A DNA stretch of 58,551 bases from an uncultured Prevotella sp. (GTDB lineage: Bacteria; Bacteroidota; Bacteroidia; Bacteroidales; Bacteroidaceae). The notes under the pieces were generated by a model. That model saw nothing but the letters and a program-made list of their open reading frames with translations, was not told the DNA's origin and did no database searches. This document shows, piece after piece, positions 1-8,197 of the stretch. A program made the position numbers and the translations under genes. The stretch spans positions 1 to 58,551 of the forward strand of contig CALUKU010000018.1 of NCBI GenBank assembly GCA_944321295.1. Direction: 5' to 3'. The first letter of the stretch is position 1. Each line of letters opens with the position of its first letter.

Positions 1-1400
1 CGTATGTTGAAACCCTTGAAAAGGCTGAGGTTTATGTAAGCGTCGCCGAACATGCGCCAGTACGTATAGCGGTTGTCGGCGTTGCGCTCGAGGCGCGCCA
101 CGGGGTTCTCCCTGTCGGGATAGCCGCCCACGGGGCCTGCGTAATCGCCGTTGATGTCATACACGGGGAGCGAGGGGTTGAACTGCAGGGCGTTCTCCAG
201 GAAGCCGCCGGGCGCCTGCACCTCCGACGTGCGGTTAAGAGTGAAGTGCTCGCCCACGGTCAGCACGTTGTCAATAAGCTTGTACTCAGAGTTCATTCGG
301 GCCGAGAAGCGGTCGAAGTCGGAATGTTTGATGACACCGAGATTCTTGTAATAACCTAAGGAGAAATAAGAAGAGCCTTTCTCCGAACCGTTGCTGACGG
401 CAACGTTATAGTTCTGTATTACGCCCGTGCGCGTGGTTTCGTCAACCCAGTCGGTGTCGGCCGAGGGCACGGTGTTGGCCGAGTCGAGGAAGCGCGACAT
501 CGTAATGCCGTTGAGCTGCGGATATCCGTTGGCGTCGTAGCCCCAATCGTAGCGGTAGCCCAGCGGGTTGGTGTTGGGGTCTTGGCCGCCGTTGACGTAT
601 GCCTGCCACATGGCCTGGCCGTACTCCTTGGCGTTGAGCACGTCGAGCCTGTTGGCGTACATCGAGGCTGACACCGACGCGTCAACGTCAATCCTGAGCT
701 GTCCGGCCTTACCTTTCTTAGTGGTAATGATGATGACACCGTTGGCCGCGCGCGAACCATAGATTGATGCAGAGGCCGCGTCCTTAAGCACCTGTATCGA
801 CTCGATGTCGTTTCCGTTAAGCTCGTGCATGCCGGCCTTGGTCGGCACGCCGTCGATGATGTACAGCGGGTCGTTGTTGTTGAGCGTGCCGACGCCTCGG
901 ATGCGTATCGTAGCCGAGCCGCTGGGGTTACCGTCGGCGGTGATGTTCATGCCGGGCACGCGTCCCTGCAGGGCCTTCATGGGGTTGTTCTCGTTAAGGT
1001 CGGCTATGTCGTCCATGCTGACTACCGACACGGCGCCGGTAAGGTCGGCCTTACGCTGCGTGGTGTAGCCCGTCACCACCAGCTCGTCGAGGGCCTGGCT
1101 GTCCTCCTGCAGCACTATGTTGAGCGAGGGGCCGGGCGCCACCGTTTCGCTCTTATAGCCGATGTAAGAGATTGTTAGTTTTTTACCCCCGGTGACTTTT
1201 AGACGGAATTTGCCGTCAAAATCTGTCACCGTGGCGTTCTTTGTACCCTCTTCCGTCACCGTCGCGCCGATGACGGGCTCGCCATTCGCGTCTTTCACGA
1301 CACCGCTGACGTCGACCTGCTGGGCCGCGGCAACGGTACTCATGGCGATGAACACTGCGTTTAGCAGTATCCTCTTGATACTTTTCACCATAATTTTCAT
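1..1400 (-). CDS. SusC/RagA-type TonB-dependent outer-membrane receptor, N-terminal part (runs off the window)
   Basis: Reading minus from the ATG at 1400 gives an open frame of about 466 codons to the window edge. Residues 1-27 look like a signal peptide ending near AAAQQ. A carboxypeptidase-regulatory-like beta-sandwich follows (about residues 28-100, with VSGVVKDANGEPVIGATV), then a TonB plug domain containing LDELVVTGY, VRG-type repeats (IRIRGVGTLNNNDPLYIIDGVP) and SRAANGVIIITTKKG. This order is diagnostic of SusC-family receptors that import glycans with a SusD lipoprotein, which should lie beyond position 1. Start: two in-frame ATGs at 1400 and 1391; 1400 is preferred because it lies 40 bp after a good -7 box. 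The sugar-sensing hybrid regulator encoded just upstream on the same strand probably controls it. The substrate cannot be read from this fragment. Confidence 0.95.
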   Translation of the reverse strand, partial: MKIMVKSIKRILLNAVFIAMSTVAAAQQVDVSGVVKDANGEPVIGATVTEEGTKNATVTDFDGKFRLKVTGGKKLTISYIGYKSETVAPGPSLNIVLQEDSQALDELVVTGYTTQRKADLTGAVSVVSMDDIADLNENNPMKALQGRVPGMNITADGNPSGSATIRIRGVGTLNNNDPLYIIDGVPTKAGMHELNGNDIESIQVLKDAASASIYGSRAANGVIIITTKKGKAGQLRIDVDASVSASMYANRLDVLNAKEYGQAMWQAYVNGGQDPNTNPLGYRYDWGYDANGYPQLNGITMSRFLDSANTVPSADTDWVDETTRTGVIQNYNVAVSNGSEKGSSYFSLGYYKNLGVIKHSDFDRFSARMNSEYKLIDNVLTVGEHFTLNRTSEVQAPGGFLENALQFNPSLPVYDINGDYAGPVGGYPDRENPVARLERNADNRYTYWRMFGDAYINLSLFKGFNI

Positions 1401-1439
1401 ATTTTTCAGGTTAGTAAATAAATGTTTCTTGTTCGCCTG

Positions 1440-1447
1440 CAAATTTA
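1440..1447 (-). promoter_or_regulatory. -7 promoter box of the SusC gene
   Basis: The minus strand reads TAAATTTG followed by C, an exact match to the Bacteroidetes TAnnTTTG -7 element, about 40 bp before the ATG at 1400. I saw no clear TTG at the -33 position, which fits a promoter that needs an activator such as the neighbouring hybrid two-component regulator. Confidence 0.6.
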
Positions 1448-1636
1448 AAATAATGTATTAAAGACATATAAAAGATTTATTACATACGGATTGTAAAAAA
1501 CGTTCATGCAACAAAATTGATACGTTTTGAACGAAAATTCACATAACGGGACACAAGGTTTGAAGAAACGCCTGACGGCCTTTTGGCCATACGACGGCCT
1601 ACGTCGCCGCCGCTACACATCGACGACCGCCCTGCA

Positions 1637-1715
1637 AAAGATGGCCTTTCAGGCTGCAAAAGGTAAGCTTTAAGACGACAAAAGGCCGCCTTTCGCAACA
1701 CGAAAGGCGGCCTTT
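1637..1715. repeat. Four-unit 22-bp palindrome array, copy 1 (gap 1401-1760)
   Basis: Thirteen-base cores start at 1637, 1659, 1681 and 1703, exactly 22 bp apart. The last two are AAAGGCCGCCTTT and AAAGGCGGCCTTT and, with flanks, form a perfect 17-bp stem around a 5-base loop (CAACA). The array lies between the end of the hybrid regulator and the SusC promoter. The rest of the gap has the SusC promoter and no gene I can support. Confidence 0.9.
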
Positions 1716-1760
1716 TGCAGCACAATGCGTAAACGCCTGTACGCCAGGCGGTTGCCGACG

Positions 1761-4535
1761 TCAGCCTCGGGCCTCGCCGGGCTGCACGCCGAAATGGTCC
1801 TTAAAGCACTTTGAGAAGTATGAGGGCGACGAGAAACCCACTTCGTATGAAATCTCTGAAACGGTCTTGTCGGTCGTCTTCAGCAGGTGCTCGGCCTGCT
1901 TGAGGCGCGTCACGCGGATAATCTCTACGGGCGACTGGCCCGTGAGCTGCTTCACCTTGCGGTAAAGCTGCACGCGGCTAAGGCCGAGAGCTGAGCTTAA
2001 CGTTTCAACGCTGAGTGCCGAGTCGCCCATGCGCTCGTCTACGGCCTGCCTGAAGTCGGCCATGAAGCGGCTGTCGGCGTCGCTCACCGTAGTGTCCGCA
2101 ACGTCGTCGCCCGGCGCCTCGGCGTAGATGTACTTCAAGCGCTTACGGTTCTCAAGAAGATTACGCACGCGCGCAAGCAGCACCTTACTCGAGAAGGGCT
2201 TGGTGATATAAGCGTCGGCGCCGCAGTCGTAACCCTCGGCGCGCTGGTTCTCATAGGCGCGCGACGTGAGCAGCACCACCGGCACGTGGCTCGTAGCGGT
2301 GGCCTCCTTGACGCGGCGGCACATCTCGAGTCCGTCCATGACGGGCATGAGCACGTCGGTCACAATCAGGTCGGGCACGTCGGCCAAGGCGGCCTCGAGG
2401 CCCTCCTTTCCGTCGACGGCCTGGCGCACGTCGTAGCTTCCGGCAAGGATGGATGCCACATACTGCCTCACCTCGGCGTTGTCGTCGACGACAAGCACCA
2501 TAGGCCTTTGCTCCCCTCCGTCGCCTTCGGCGCCCTCGGCGGCGTCAAGGCCGCCGGCCTCATCAGCCACGGCAGCCGTCAGCACGGTAGCGTCGGCGCC
2601 GCTTCCGGCGGCTATGCTCTCGTCGACGGCCGAGCTGTCACCCACCACGTCGGCCGTTATGGTGAGGCTCGGCAGCACTACCGTGAACTCAGAGCCTTCG
2701 CCCTCGGCGCTCTTCACCGACACCCTGCCGCCGTGAAGCTCGGCAAACGCCTTTACTACGGCAAGGCCTACGCCCGTGCCTCCGCCTCCGTCCTTCACCC
2801 GGTAGAACTTATCGAAAATGCGGTCTACGTCGTTCTTTGACATGCCAATGCCCGTGTCGGCCACCGTTATCACGGCTCCGCCGTCGCCGGCGGCCACCTT
2901 GACGGTCACCGTCCCGCCCTTGCGGTTATACTTCAGAGCGTTGCTTATCAGGTTGTAGCAGATGCGTTCCACCTTATTATAATCGGCGTTCATCGTCAGG
3001 CTGTCTACGGCGTCAAGCCGTATCGTGACGTCGCGCGTGGCGGCCAGCGGCCTGAAGTCGTCAACCCACATCCTTACGGCCGCGGCAACGTCGAAGTTGC
3101 TGACCGTCAGGCGCATCTTGCCGTTCTGTATCTTGCGCAGGTCGAGTATCTCGCCTACAAGCCTCAGCAGCATGGCGGCGTTGCGCCTGACCATGCATAG
3201 CATCGAACGCTGCTGCGCGGTAAGGTTGTCGTCGGCGAGTATGCGCTCAACCGGGTCGGCGATAAGCGTCAGCGGGGTGCGCAGGTCGTGGCTAAGGTCG
3301 GTGAAGAACGACAGCTTCACCTCGGCCGCGCGGCGCTCCATGCGCCGCTTCACCATGGCCGTACGGTAGAGCGCGGCCAGCGCCACGATGACGAGCAGCA
3401 GTATGATTATGCACAATATGCCGTAAACGCGCTGGTGGCTGTACTGCGTGAAGAACACGTCAACACGGCCGTGGAGCATCTCCAGCTGGCCGCTGATGTG
3501 GCTCATCTCCTCGGCCTGCATCAGCATAGTTTCGGCGTTGTCCTTCGTCACGAGGGCGGCCTTCATGTAGTTGTCGCGCTCGTAGGGCCGGCCTTCAAGT
3601 ATGTTGAGGGCCAGCTGCATTACTATGTCGCCGCGGGTGGGGTAAATGTACGAGGCCTCAAGCACTCCGTCGCGCACCAGGCGTATGCCTCCGTCGTCGC
3701 CGGGCAGGGCGTCAATGCCCACGAAGCGTATCTTCCCTTCAAGCCCGAAGCGCTTGGCGGCCTGCCAGGCGCCGAGCGCCATGCGGTCGTTTTGTGCGAA
3801 AATGTAATCGGGAACAATGCCTTTGGCGAACATTCCGGCCGCCACGTCGTCGCCGCTTTGCTGCGTCCAGTCGCCGCTCAAGTCGGCAACCAGGCTTATG
3901 CCGGGATGGCTCTTGACGGCCGACACGAAGCCGCGGTGGCGCTCGATGGCCGGCGACGAACCTTTAAGTCCGCGTATCTCGGCCACCGTGCCCTTGCCTT
4001 CGAGGCGCGCGGCGACGTACTCTCCGATGGTGTGTCCTATCTTTTCGTTGTCTGCTCCGACGAACGCCGTGTACTTGCCCGAGCCTGTCTTGCGGTCGAA
4101 AAGGATTACGGGTATGCCGCTGTCGTAGGCCCGGTCGATGGCCGGAGTTACCGTATTCATCTGGTTAGGCGAAACTACGAGCAGGTCGACGCCCTCGTCG
4201 GTGAAGGCGTTTATCTGCCCCGTCTGCTGCCGGTCGTTGTCGTTGGCCGACACGACGCGCAGCTCTACGTTGTCATGCAGGTAGGTGGCGTCGCGCAACT
4301 CGCCGTTAAGCTTCTCGCGCCAGTTGTCCTCGCTGCACTGCGAAACGCCTATAACGTAGGTTTTCTTGCTTTGATTGCAAGCAAGAAAACAAGCAGACAA
4401 GCAGACAAGTGACAAGCAGACAAGGAGATTTGTTTTAGCAAACAAACGGCGAGAAGACAAACAGACAAGGAGATTTGGCTTGTGGATTAACTCTACAAGC
4501 GTATGTTTTATGCTTTCAGAAATTCTTTTTTTCAT
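1761..4535 (-). CDS. Hybrid two-component system sensor/response regulator with periplasmic sugar-binding sensor domain
   Basis: One 924-residue protein combining sensor and regulator. Residues about 58-320 match a ribose/fructose-type periplasmic binding protein (VIGVSQCSEDNWR, SPNQMNTVTPAIDRAYDSG, FAQNDRMALGAWQAA, FVGIDALPGDDGG). A membrane helix follows at about 371-390. The histidine kinase has its phospho-acceptor His416 in LSHDLRTPL, an N box near 528-536 and G boxes near 559 and 587. The receiver has Asp727 in VTDVLMPVMDG. The AraC-type DNA-binding domain covers about 825-924. A binding-protein sensor instead of the usual beta-propeller resembles the fructose-sensing regulator BT1754 of Bacteroides thetaiotaomicron, so the SusC next door may serve fructose-containing glycans (inference). 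The N-terminus is odd: an octamer DNA repeat encodes two copies of NLLVCLS at residues 21-27 and 36-42 within the signal/anchor segment. Confidence 0.93.
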   Translation of the reverse strand: MKKRISESIKHTLVELIHKPNLLVCLSSRRLFAKTNLLVCLSLVCLSACFLACNQSKKTYVIGVSQCSEDNWREKLNGELRDATYLHDNVELRVVSANDNDRQQTGQINAFTDEGVDLLVVSPNQMNTVTPAIDRAYDSGIPVILFDRKTGSGKYTAFVGADNEKIGHTIGEYVAARLEGKGTVAEIRGLKGSSPAIERHRGFVSAVKSHPGISLVADLSGDWTQQSGDDVAAGMFAKGIVPDYIFAQNDRMALGAWQAAKRFGLEGKIRFVGIDALPGDDGGIRLVRDGVLEASYIYPTRGDIVMQLALNILEGRPYERDNYMKAALVTKDNAETMLMQAEEMSHISGQLEMLHGRVDVFFTQYSHQRVYGILCIIILLLVIVALAALYRTAMVKRRMERRAAEVKLSFFTDLSHDLRTPLTLIADPVERILADDNLTAQQRSMLCMVRRNAAMLLRLVGEILDLRKIQNGKMRLTVSNFDVAAAVRMWVDDFRPLAATRDVTIRLDAVDSLTMNADYNKVERICYNLISNALKYNRKGGTVTVKVAAGDGGAVITVADTGIGMSKNDVDRIFDKFYRVKDGGGGTGVGLAVVKAFAELHGGRVSVKSAEGEGSEFTVVLPSLTITADVVGDSSAVDESIAAGSGADATVLTAAVADEAGGLDAAEGAEGDGGEQRPMVLVVDDNAEVRQYVASILAGSYDVRQAVDGKEGLEAALADVPDLIVTDVLMPVMDGLEMCRRVKEATATSHVPVVLLTSRAYENQRAEGYDCGADAYITKPFSSKVLLARVRNLLENRKRLKYIYAEAPGDDVADTTVSDADSRFMADFRQAVDERMGDSALSVETLSSALGLSRVQLYRKVKQLTGQSPVEIIRVTRLKQAEHLLKTTDKTVSEISYEVGFSSPSYFSKCFKDHFGVQPGEARG

Positions 4536-4580
4536 GGCAAATCTCCTTGTCTGCTTGTCTGCTCGTCACTTGTCTGCTTG
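4391..4580. repeat. Inverted repeat built from CAAGCAGA-type octamers spanning the start of the hybrid regulator gene
   Basis: The plus strand has octamer copies of CAAGCAGA/CAAGGAGA at 4391-4432 and a partial copy at 4454-4475. Their complement lies at 4539-4580. The arms are about 40 bp with one octamer shifted between them. The right arm supplies AAGGAG on the minus strand, 8 nt before the ATG at 4535, as the Shine-Dalgarno sequence. In the mRNA this sequence could pair with either downstream copy inside the coding region. A related octamer tract lies at 55675-55760. Confidence 0.8.
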
Positions 4581-4598
4581 GGCGAAGCCCACTATCTA

Positions 4599-6086
4599 CT
4601 AAGGCAGCCGCCACAAGCTGCCGTCCTTTGTGTCGTTAACCTCGAAGCCGGCTGCGGCCAGCTCGTCGCGTATGCGGTCGCTCGTGGCCCAGTCTTTGGC
4701 GGCTTTGGCCTTGGCGCGCAGGTCGAGCACCATGTCGACAACCTTGCCGAAGGCTTCCTCGCGCTGCTTGCTTCCGCCGGCGTCGGCCTCTTTCAGGCCG
4801 AGTATGTCGAGCGCGAAGAGGCGCATCACGCCGTCGAGCTCGTCGAGGTCGGCGGCAGAAATCCGCGCCTTGTGGTCGAGTATAATATTAATAAGGTGGC
4901 AAGCCTCGAAGAGGTTGCTTATGACTATGGGCGTCTGCATGTCGTCGTTCATGGCGTCATAGCACTTCCGGCGCAGGGCGGCGGTGAAGTCTTTCACCTG
5001 CGCGTCGCTCTCGGCCGAGGGCTTGATGCGGTTCAGGTCGGCTATGCCCGTCATCAGGCGTGCCAGTCCCTTCTCGCTGGCCTGCAGGGCTTCGTCGGAG
5101 AAGTCGACGGTGCCGCGGTAGTGGGCGGAGAGTATGAAGAAGCGTATCGTCATGGGCGAGTAGGCCTTTGACAGGAGCTTGTGCTCTCCCTTGAAGAACT
5201 GCTCGAGCGTAATGAAGTTGCCGAGGCTCTTGCCCATCTTCTGCCCGTTGATGGTTATCATGTTGTTGTGCATCCAGTATTTCACCATCTGGCTGCCCTG
5301 CGAGGCCACGGCCTGGGCTATCTCGCACTCGTGGTGGGGGAAGACGAGGTCCATTCCGCCGCCGTGTATGTCGAAATGCTCGCCCAGATACTTCCTGCCC
5401 ATCGCCGTACATTCGCAATGCCAGCCGGGGAAGCCGTCGCTCCAGGGGCTCGGCCAGCGCATGATGTGCTCGGGCTGGGCCTTCTTCCAGAGGGCGAAGT
5501 CGGCCTGGTTGCGCTTCTCTCCCACTCCGTCGAGCTGTCGGCTGGCGTCCTTCACGTCGTCGAGGTTGCGGCCTGAGAGTATGCCGTAACGGTGGTCTTT
5601 GTTGTATTTCGCCGTGTCGAAGTATATGCTTCCGTTGCTCTCGTAGGCGTAGCCGTTGGCCAGTATCTCCTTTACGAGCTGCTCCTGCTCGATGATGTGG
5701 CCAGTGGCGTGCGGCTCGATGCTTGGCGGCAGCACGTTGAGGGCGGCCATGGCGTCGTGGTAGCGGTTGGTGTAATACTGCGCTATCTCCATCGGCTCGA
5801 GCTGTTCGAGGCGCGCCTTCTTCTCTATCTTGTCCTCGCCCTCGTCGGCGTCGTGCTCAAGATGGCCCACGTCGGTGATGTTGCGCACGTACCTTACCTT
5901 ATAGCCGAGATGGCGCAGGTAGCGGAAGAGCACGTCGAAGGTTATCGCGGGGCGGGCGTGGCCGAGGTGCGGGTCGCCGTAGACGGTGGGTCCGCAGACG
6001 TACATGCCTACGTTGGGGGCGTGGAGCGGCTCGAAGCGCTCCTTCGTCCTGGTAAGCGTATTGTAGATTAAAAAGTTCTGTTCCAT
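4599..6086 (-). CDS. cysS: Cysteinyl-tRNA synthetase
   Basis: Charges tRNA-Cys with cysteine in the cytoplasm. The 495-residue protein has the class I signature HLGH at residues 40-43, the KMSKS-equivalent KMGKS at 283-287, and the expected zinc ligands Cys31 (MYVCGPTVY), Cys224 (GWHCE), His251 and Glu255 (HHECE), plus [11 protein letters not shown]. The length is slightly above the 461 of the E. coli enzyme. The start at MEQNFLIYN agrees with homologues. The hybrid regulator begins 63 bp downstream on the same strand, so read-through is possible. Transcription starts from a promoter within a duplicated 66-bp leader repeat at 6167-6329. Confidence 0.97.
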   Translation of the reverse strand: MEQNFLIYNTLTRTKERFEPLHAPNVGMYVCGPTVYGDPHLGHARPAITFDVLFRYLRHLGYKVRYVRNITDVGHLEHDADEGEDKIEKKARLEQLEPMEIAQYYTNRYHDAMAALNVLPPSIEPHATGHIIEQEQLVKEILANGYAYESNGSIYFDTAKYNKDHRYGILSGRNLDDVKDASRQLDGVGEKRNQADFALWKKAQPEHIMRWPSPWSDGFPGWHCECTAMGRKYLGEHFDIHGGGMDLVFPHHECEIAQAVASQGSQMVKYWMHNNMITINGQKMGKSLGNFITLEQFFKGEHKLLSKAYSPMTIRFFILSAHYRGTVDFSDEALQASEKGLARLMTGIADLNRIKPSAESDAQVKDFTAALRRKCYDAMNDDMQTPIVISNLFEACHLINIILDHKARISAADLDELDGVMRLFALDILGLKEADAGGSKQREEAFGKVVDMVLDLRAKAKAAKDWATSDRIRDELAAAGFEVNDTKDGSLWRLP

Positions 6087-6166
6087 GTGTTTCTAAGTTT
6101 ATCTTATATGAAAAAGGCGTAGCCGGCAAGCACCGTCGCCGCGCCGTTAAGCCTGTCATCTGATTT

Positions 6167-6321
6167 GCAGAGCTAACGCAAACGAGAGGAAAGAGAACTT
6201 GTTCTCAGTTTCCCGAGTGCAGCTTAGCTTATGCAAAGCTAACGCAAACGAGAGGAAAGAGAACTTGTTCTCAGTTTCCCGAGTGCAGCTTAGCTTATGC
6301 AAAGATAATGCAAACGAGCGG
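6167..6321 (-). repeat. Tandem 66-bp promoter/leader repeat upstream of cysS
   Basis: Two nearly identical 66-bp units lie at 6167-6232 and 6233-6298, with the beginning of a third at 6299-6321. On the minus strand each unit contains TGCACTCGGG, the palindromic GAGAACAAGTTCTC, and ends in a TAKCTTTG box. The units would lie in the 5' leader of the cysS transcript. A single divergent relative with the same order (TATCTTTG, TGCACTCGGG, a palindrome, then a second TATCTTT) sits in the leader of the M20 gene at 12103-12175. Together with the array at 6411-6489 it fills most of the 615-bp gap between cysS and pta. Confidence 0.85.
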
Positions 6322-6329
6322 TATTTCAA
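6300..6329 (-). promoter_or_regulatory. Promoter of cysS
   Basis: On the minus strand TTG (6329-6327) is followed after 19 bp by TATCTTTG (6307-6300), an ideal Bacteroidetes -33/-7 pair. The predicted transcript carries both 66-bp leader repeats before the cysS start at 6086. Confidence 0.65.
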
Positions 6330-6410
6330 AATAATGAAAAGTTAAATTCAACATTTTCATACGTCCACCGACTATTAAGCGCCGCGCCGCGCGTGGGCGG
6401 CCGCAACGCA

Positions 6411-6489
6411 AGAGGCGGCCTTTCGGCCTGCAAAAGGTCACCTTTTAGCGCGCAAAAGGCGGCCTTTGGGAAGGCAAAAGGTTACCTTT
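6411..6489. repeat. Four-unit 22-bp palindrome array, copy 2
   Basis: Cores start at 6411, 6433, 6455 and 6477: AGAGGCGGCCTTT, AAAGGTCACCTTT, AAAGGCGGCCTTT and AAAGGTTACCTTT. The box CTGATAATGAG follows at 6499-6509. The array lies between the divergent genes cysS and pta, so it is not placed to end either transcript. Confidence 0.9.
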
Positions 6490-6645
6490 TGCAACACACT
6501 GATAATGAGGACGCTACGCAAGCCGCCACGATGAGCGCCGACAAATGCGGCCGGGCACGGGCGAAGACGGCGCCGAATTGGTTTATTTTATTCGATTTAT
6601 CGTGAAAAAAACATGACAGACAGACTCTTTTCGGATTATTTTTCC

Positions 6646-6653
6646 TAATTTTG
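6646..6653 (+). promoter_or_regulatory. -7 promoter box of pta
   Basis: TAATTTTG followed by CAAC, 49 bp before the pta ATG at 6702; an exact TAnnTTTG match. It fits transcription start near 6660. Confidence 0.6.
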
Positions 6654-6701
6654 CAACATCGGAATTACAAAAACACATATATACTTATAAACTACAAAAC
6701 T

Positions 6702-7712
6702 ATGGATTTAGTACAACAAATCATCGCGCGCGCAAAGAGCAACAAGCAGCGCATCGTTCTCCCCGAGGCAACCGAGGAGCGCACATTGAAAGCGGCAGAC
6801 ATGGTGCTTGCCGACGAAGTGGCAGACATCATACTCATCGGCAACCCCGACGAAATCAACTCGCTGGCCGAAAAGTGGGGCCTGAAGCACATCGGCAAGG
6901 CTACCATCGTAGACCCGGAGAACAATCCCAAGAGCGAGGAATACGCCGCACTGCTGGCCGAGCTGCGCAAAAAGAAGGGCATGACTATCGAGCAAGCACG
7001 CGAGCTCGTTAAGAACCCGCTCTACTTAGGATGCATGATTATCAAGACCAACGGCGCCGACGGACAGATTTCGGGCGCGCTGAGCACCACGGCCGAAACG
7101 CTGCGCCCCGCGCTGCAGATCATCAAGTGCGAGCCGGGCATTACCTGCGTAAGCGGCGCCATGCTGCTCATCACGAACAAGGAGCAGTACGGCGAGGACG
7201 GTATTCTCGTAGTAGGCGACGTTGCCGTGACGCCCGTGCCCGACGCACAGCAGCTGGCACAGATAGCAGTCTGCACGGCCGAAACGGCCAAGTCGGTAGC
7301 CGGCTTCGCCGAACCGCGCGTCGCAATGCTGAGCTTCTCGACCAAAGGCAGCGCCTCGCACGAGGTCGTAGACAAGGTGGTTGAGGCCACGAAGCTGGCC
7401 AAGGAGCTTGCTCCCGACCTCAAGATCGACGGCGAGATGCAGGCCGACGCGGCCCTCGTGCCCGAAGTAGGAGCAAAGAAGGCTCCCGGAAGCGACATCG
7501 CCGGCCACGCCAACGTGCTGGTGTTCCCCTGCCTCGAGGTTGGCAACATATCATACAAGATGGTGCAGCGCCTCGGCGGAGCCGACGCCATAGGCCCCAT
7601 CCTGCAGGGTATCGCACGCCCCGTTAACGACCTCAGCCGCGGCTGCTCTGTCGACGACATCTACAAACTGGTGGCCATCACCGCCTGCCAGGCAATGGAC
7701 GCGAAGAAGTAA
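6702..7712 (+). CDS. pta: Phosphate acetyltransferase (phosphotransacetylase)
   Basis: Converts acetyl-CoA and phosphate to acetyl phosphate, the first step of acetate formation and ATP generation with AckA. The 336-residue length is that of the short catalytic-domain-only class (no DRTGG or BioD-like N-terminal domain). Typical segments are [18 protein letters not shown] at the N-terminus, [55 protein letters not shown] and [26 protein letters not shown]. The ATG at 6702 (MDLVQQII) is preferred over in-frame upstream near-starts because it agrees with the family and follows the promoter at 6646. ackA is separated from pta by an inserted intervening-sequence-like cassette. Confidence 0.97.
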   Translation: MDLVQQIIARAKSNKQRIVLPEATEERTLKAADMVLADEVADIILIGNPDEINSLAEKWGLKHIGKATIVDPENNPKSEEYAALLAELRKKKGMTIEQARELVKNPLYLGCMIIKTNGADGQISGALSTTAETLRPALQIIKCEPGITCVSGAMLLITNKEQYGEDGILVVGDVAVTPVPDAQQLAQIAVCTAETAKSVAGFAEPRVAMLSFSTKGSASHEVVDKVVEATKLAKELAPDLKIDGEMQADAALVPEVGAKKAPGSDIAGHANVLVFPCLEVGNISYKMVQRLGGADAIGPILQGIARPVNDLSRGCSVDDIYKLVAITACQAMDAKK

Positions 7713-7721
7713 AATAAACAA

Positions 7722-8182
7722 TAGGAGTTAAGGAGTTACGTAGTAAAGGAGTTAAGACATCAGTTTATGACGCTGCGTTTTGAGGACATACTGGCTTGGC
7801 AGAAAGCTTACGACTTTGTATTACTTACATACAAGGCCCTTTCCGCTTATCCGGAAGAAGAAAAATACGGACTTCGTTCCCAGTTCCAACGTGCAGCAGT
7901 ATCAATACCAGCCAACATAGCCGAAGGCTATAAACGTATAGGTAAAGCCGACAAGTTGCATTTCCTAAATTTCGCACAAGGCAGCTTGGAGGAATGTAGA
8001 TGTTATCTGCACCTGTCAAAAGACTTGGGATACATCGAAGAAGATACTTACAGACAGCTCTACATCAGCCTTGAAGAGGCAAGCAAGCTGCTTAACGGAT
8101 ATTGCCGTGGTATCATAAACAACGCTTTCGAGAAATAAGCTATTGTCTTAACTCCTTAACTACATAACTCCTTAACTCCTTA
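7722..8182 (+). mobile_element. Intervening-sequence-like cassette with 38-bp terminal inverted repeats
   Basis: The left arm (7722-7759) and right arm (8144-8182) are inverted copies differing by one insertion and two substitutions. They are built from AGGAGTTA octamers plus the end AAGACA. Between them is only the four-helix-bundle gene at 7767-8138. The cassette splits the usual pta-ackA pair and its interior is visibly richer in A and T than the neighbours. AAATAAAC at 7712-7719 and AAATAAC near 8184-8190 could be remnants of a target duplication, but they are AT-rich and may be chance. Confidence 0.75.
7767..8138 (+). CDS. Four-helix-bundle protein of the 23S rRNA intervening-sequence (S23) family
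   Basis: The 123-residue protein matches the family first found in open frames of 23S rRNA intervening sequences, whose fold also serves as Avd, the accessory protein of diversity-generating retroelements. Recognisable segments are FEDILAWQKAYDF, LRSQFQRAAVSIPANIAEGYKR, FLNFAQGSLEECRCYL and LEEASKLLNGYCRGI, predicting four amphipathic helices. The function is unproven; nucleic-acid binding is suspected for the family. There is no reverse transcriptase or variable repeat nearby, so it is not a retroelement Avd. It starts 7 bp inside the left inverted repeat and ends 5 bp before the right one, which argues that gene and repeats travel together. Confidence 0.9.
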   Translation: MTLRFEDILAWQKAYDFVLLTYKALSAYPEEEKYGLRSQFQRAAVSIPANIAEGYKRIGKADKLHFLNFAQGSLEECRCYLHLSKDLGYIEEDTYRQLYISLEEASKLLNGYCRGIINNAFEK

Positions 8183-8197
8183 TAAATAACCTAACCT

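Noticed and set aside
6393-6605. Small open frames through the arrays (also 16644-16877, 44082-44312, 55673-55924, 1504-1725) sharing peptides like KGGLLQCKRPPF.
   Set aside because: The shared peptide is only the translation of the repeat. The frames differ between copies and have no conserved start or domain.
7767-8138. Avd protein of a diversity-generating retroelement.
   Set aside because: There is no reverse transcriptase, template or variable repeat around it; the intervening-sequence family explains the gene and its inverted repeats better.
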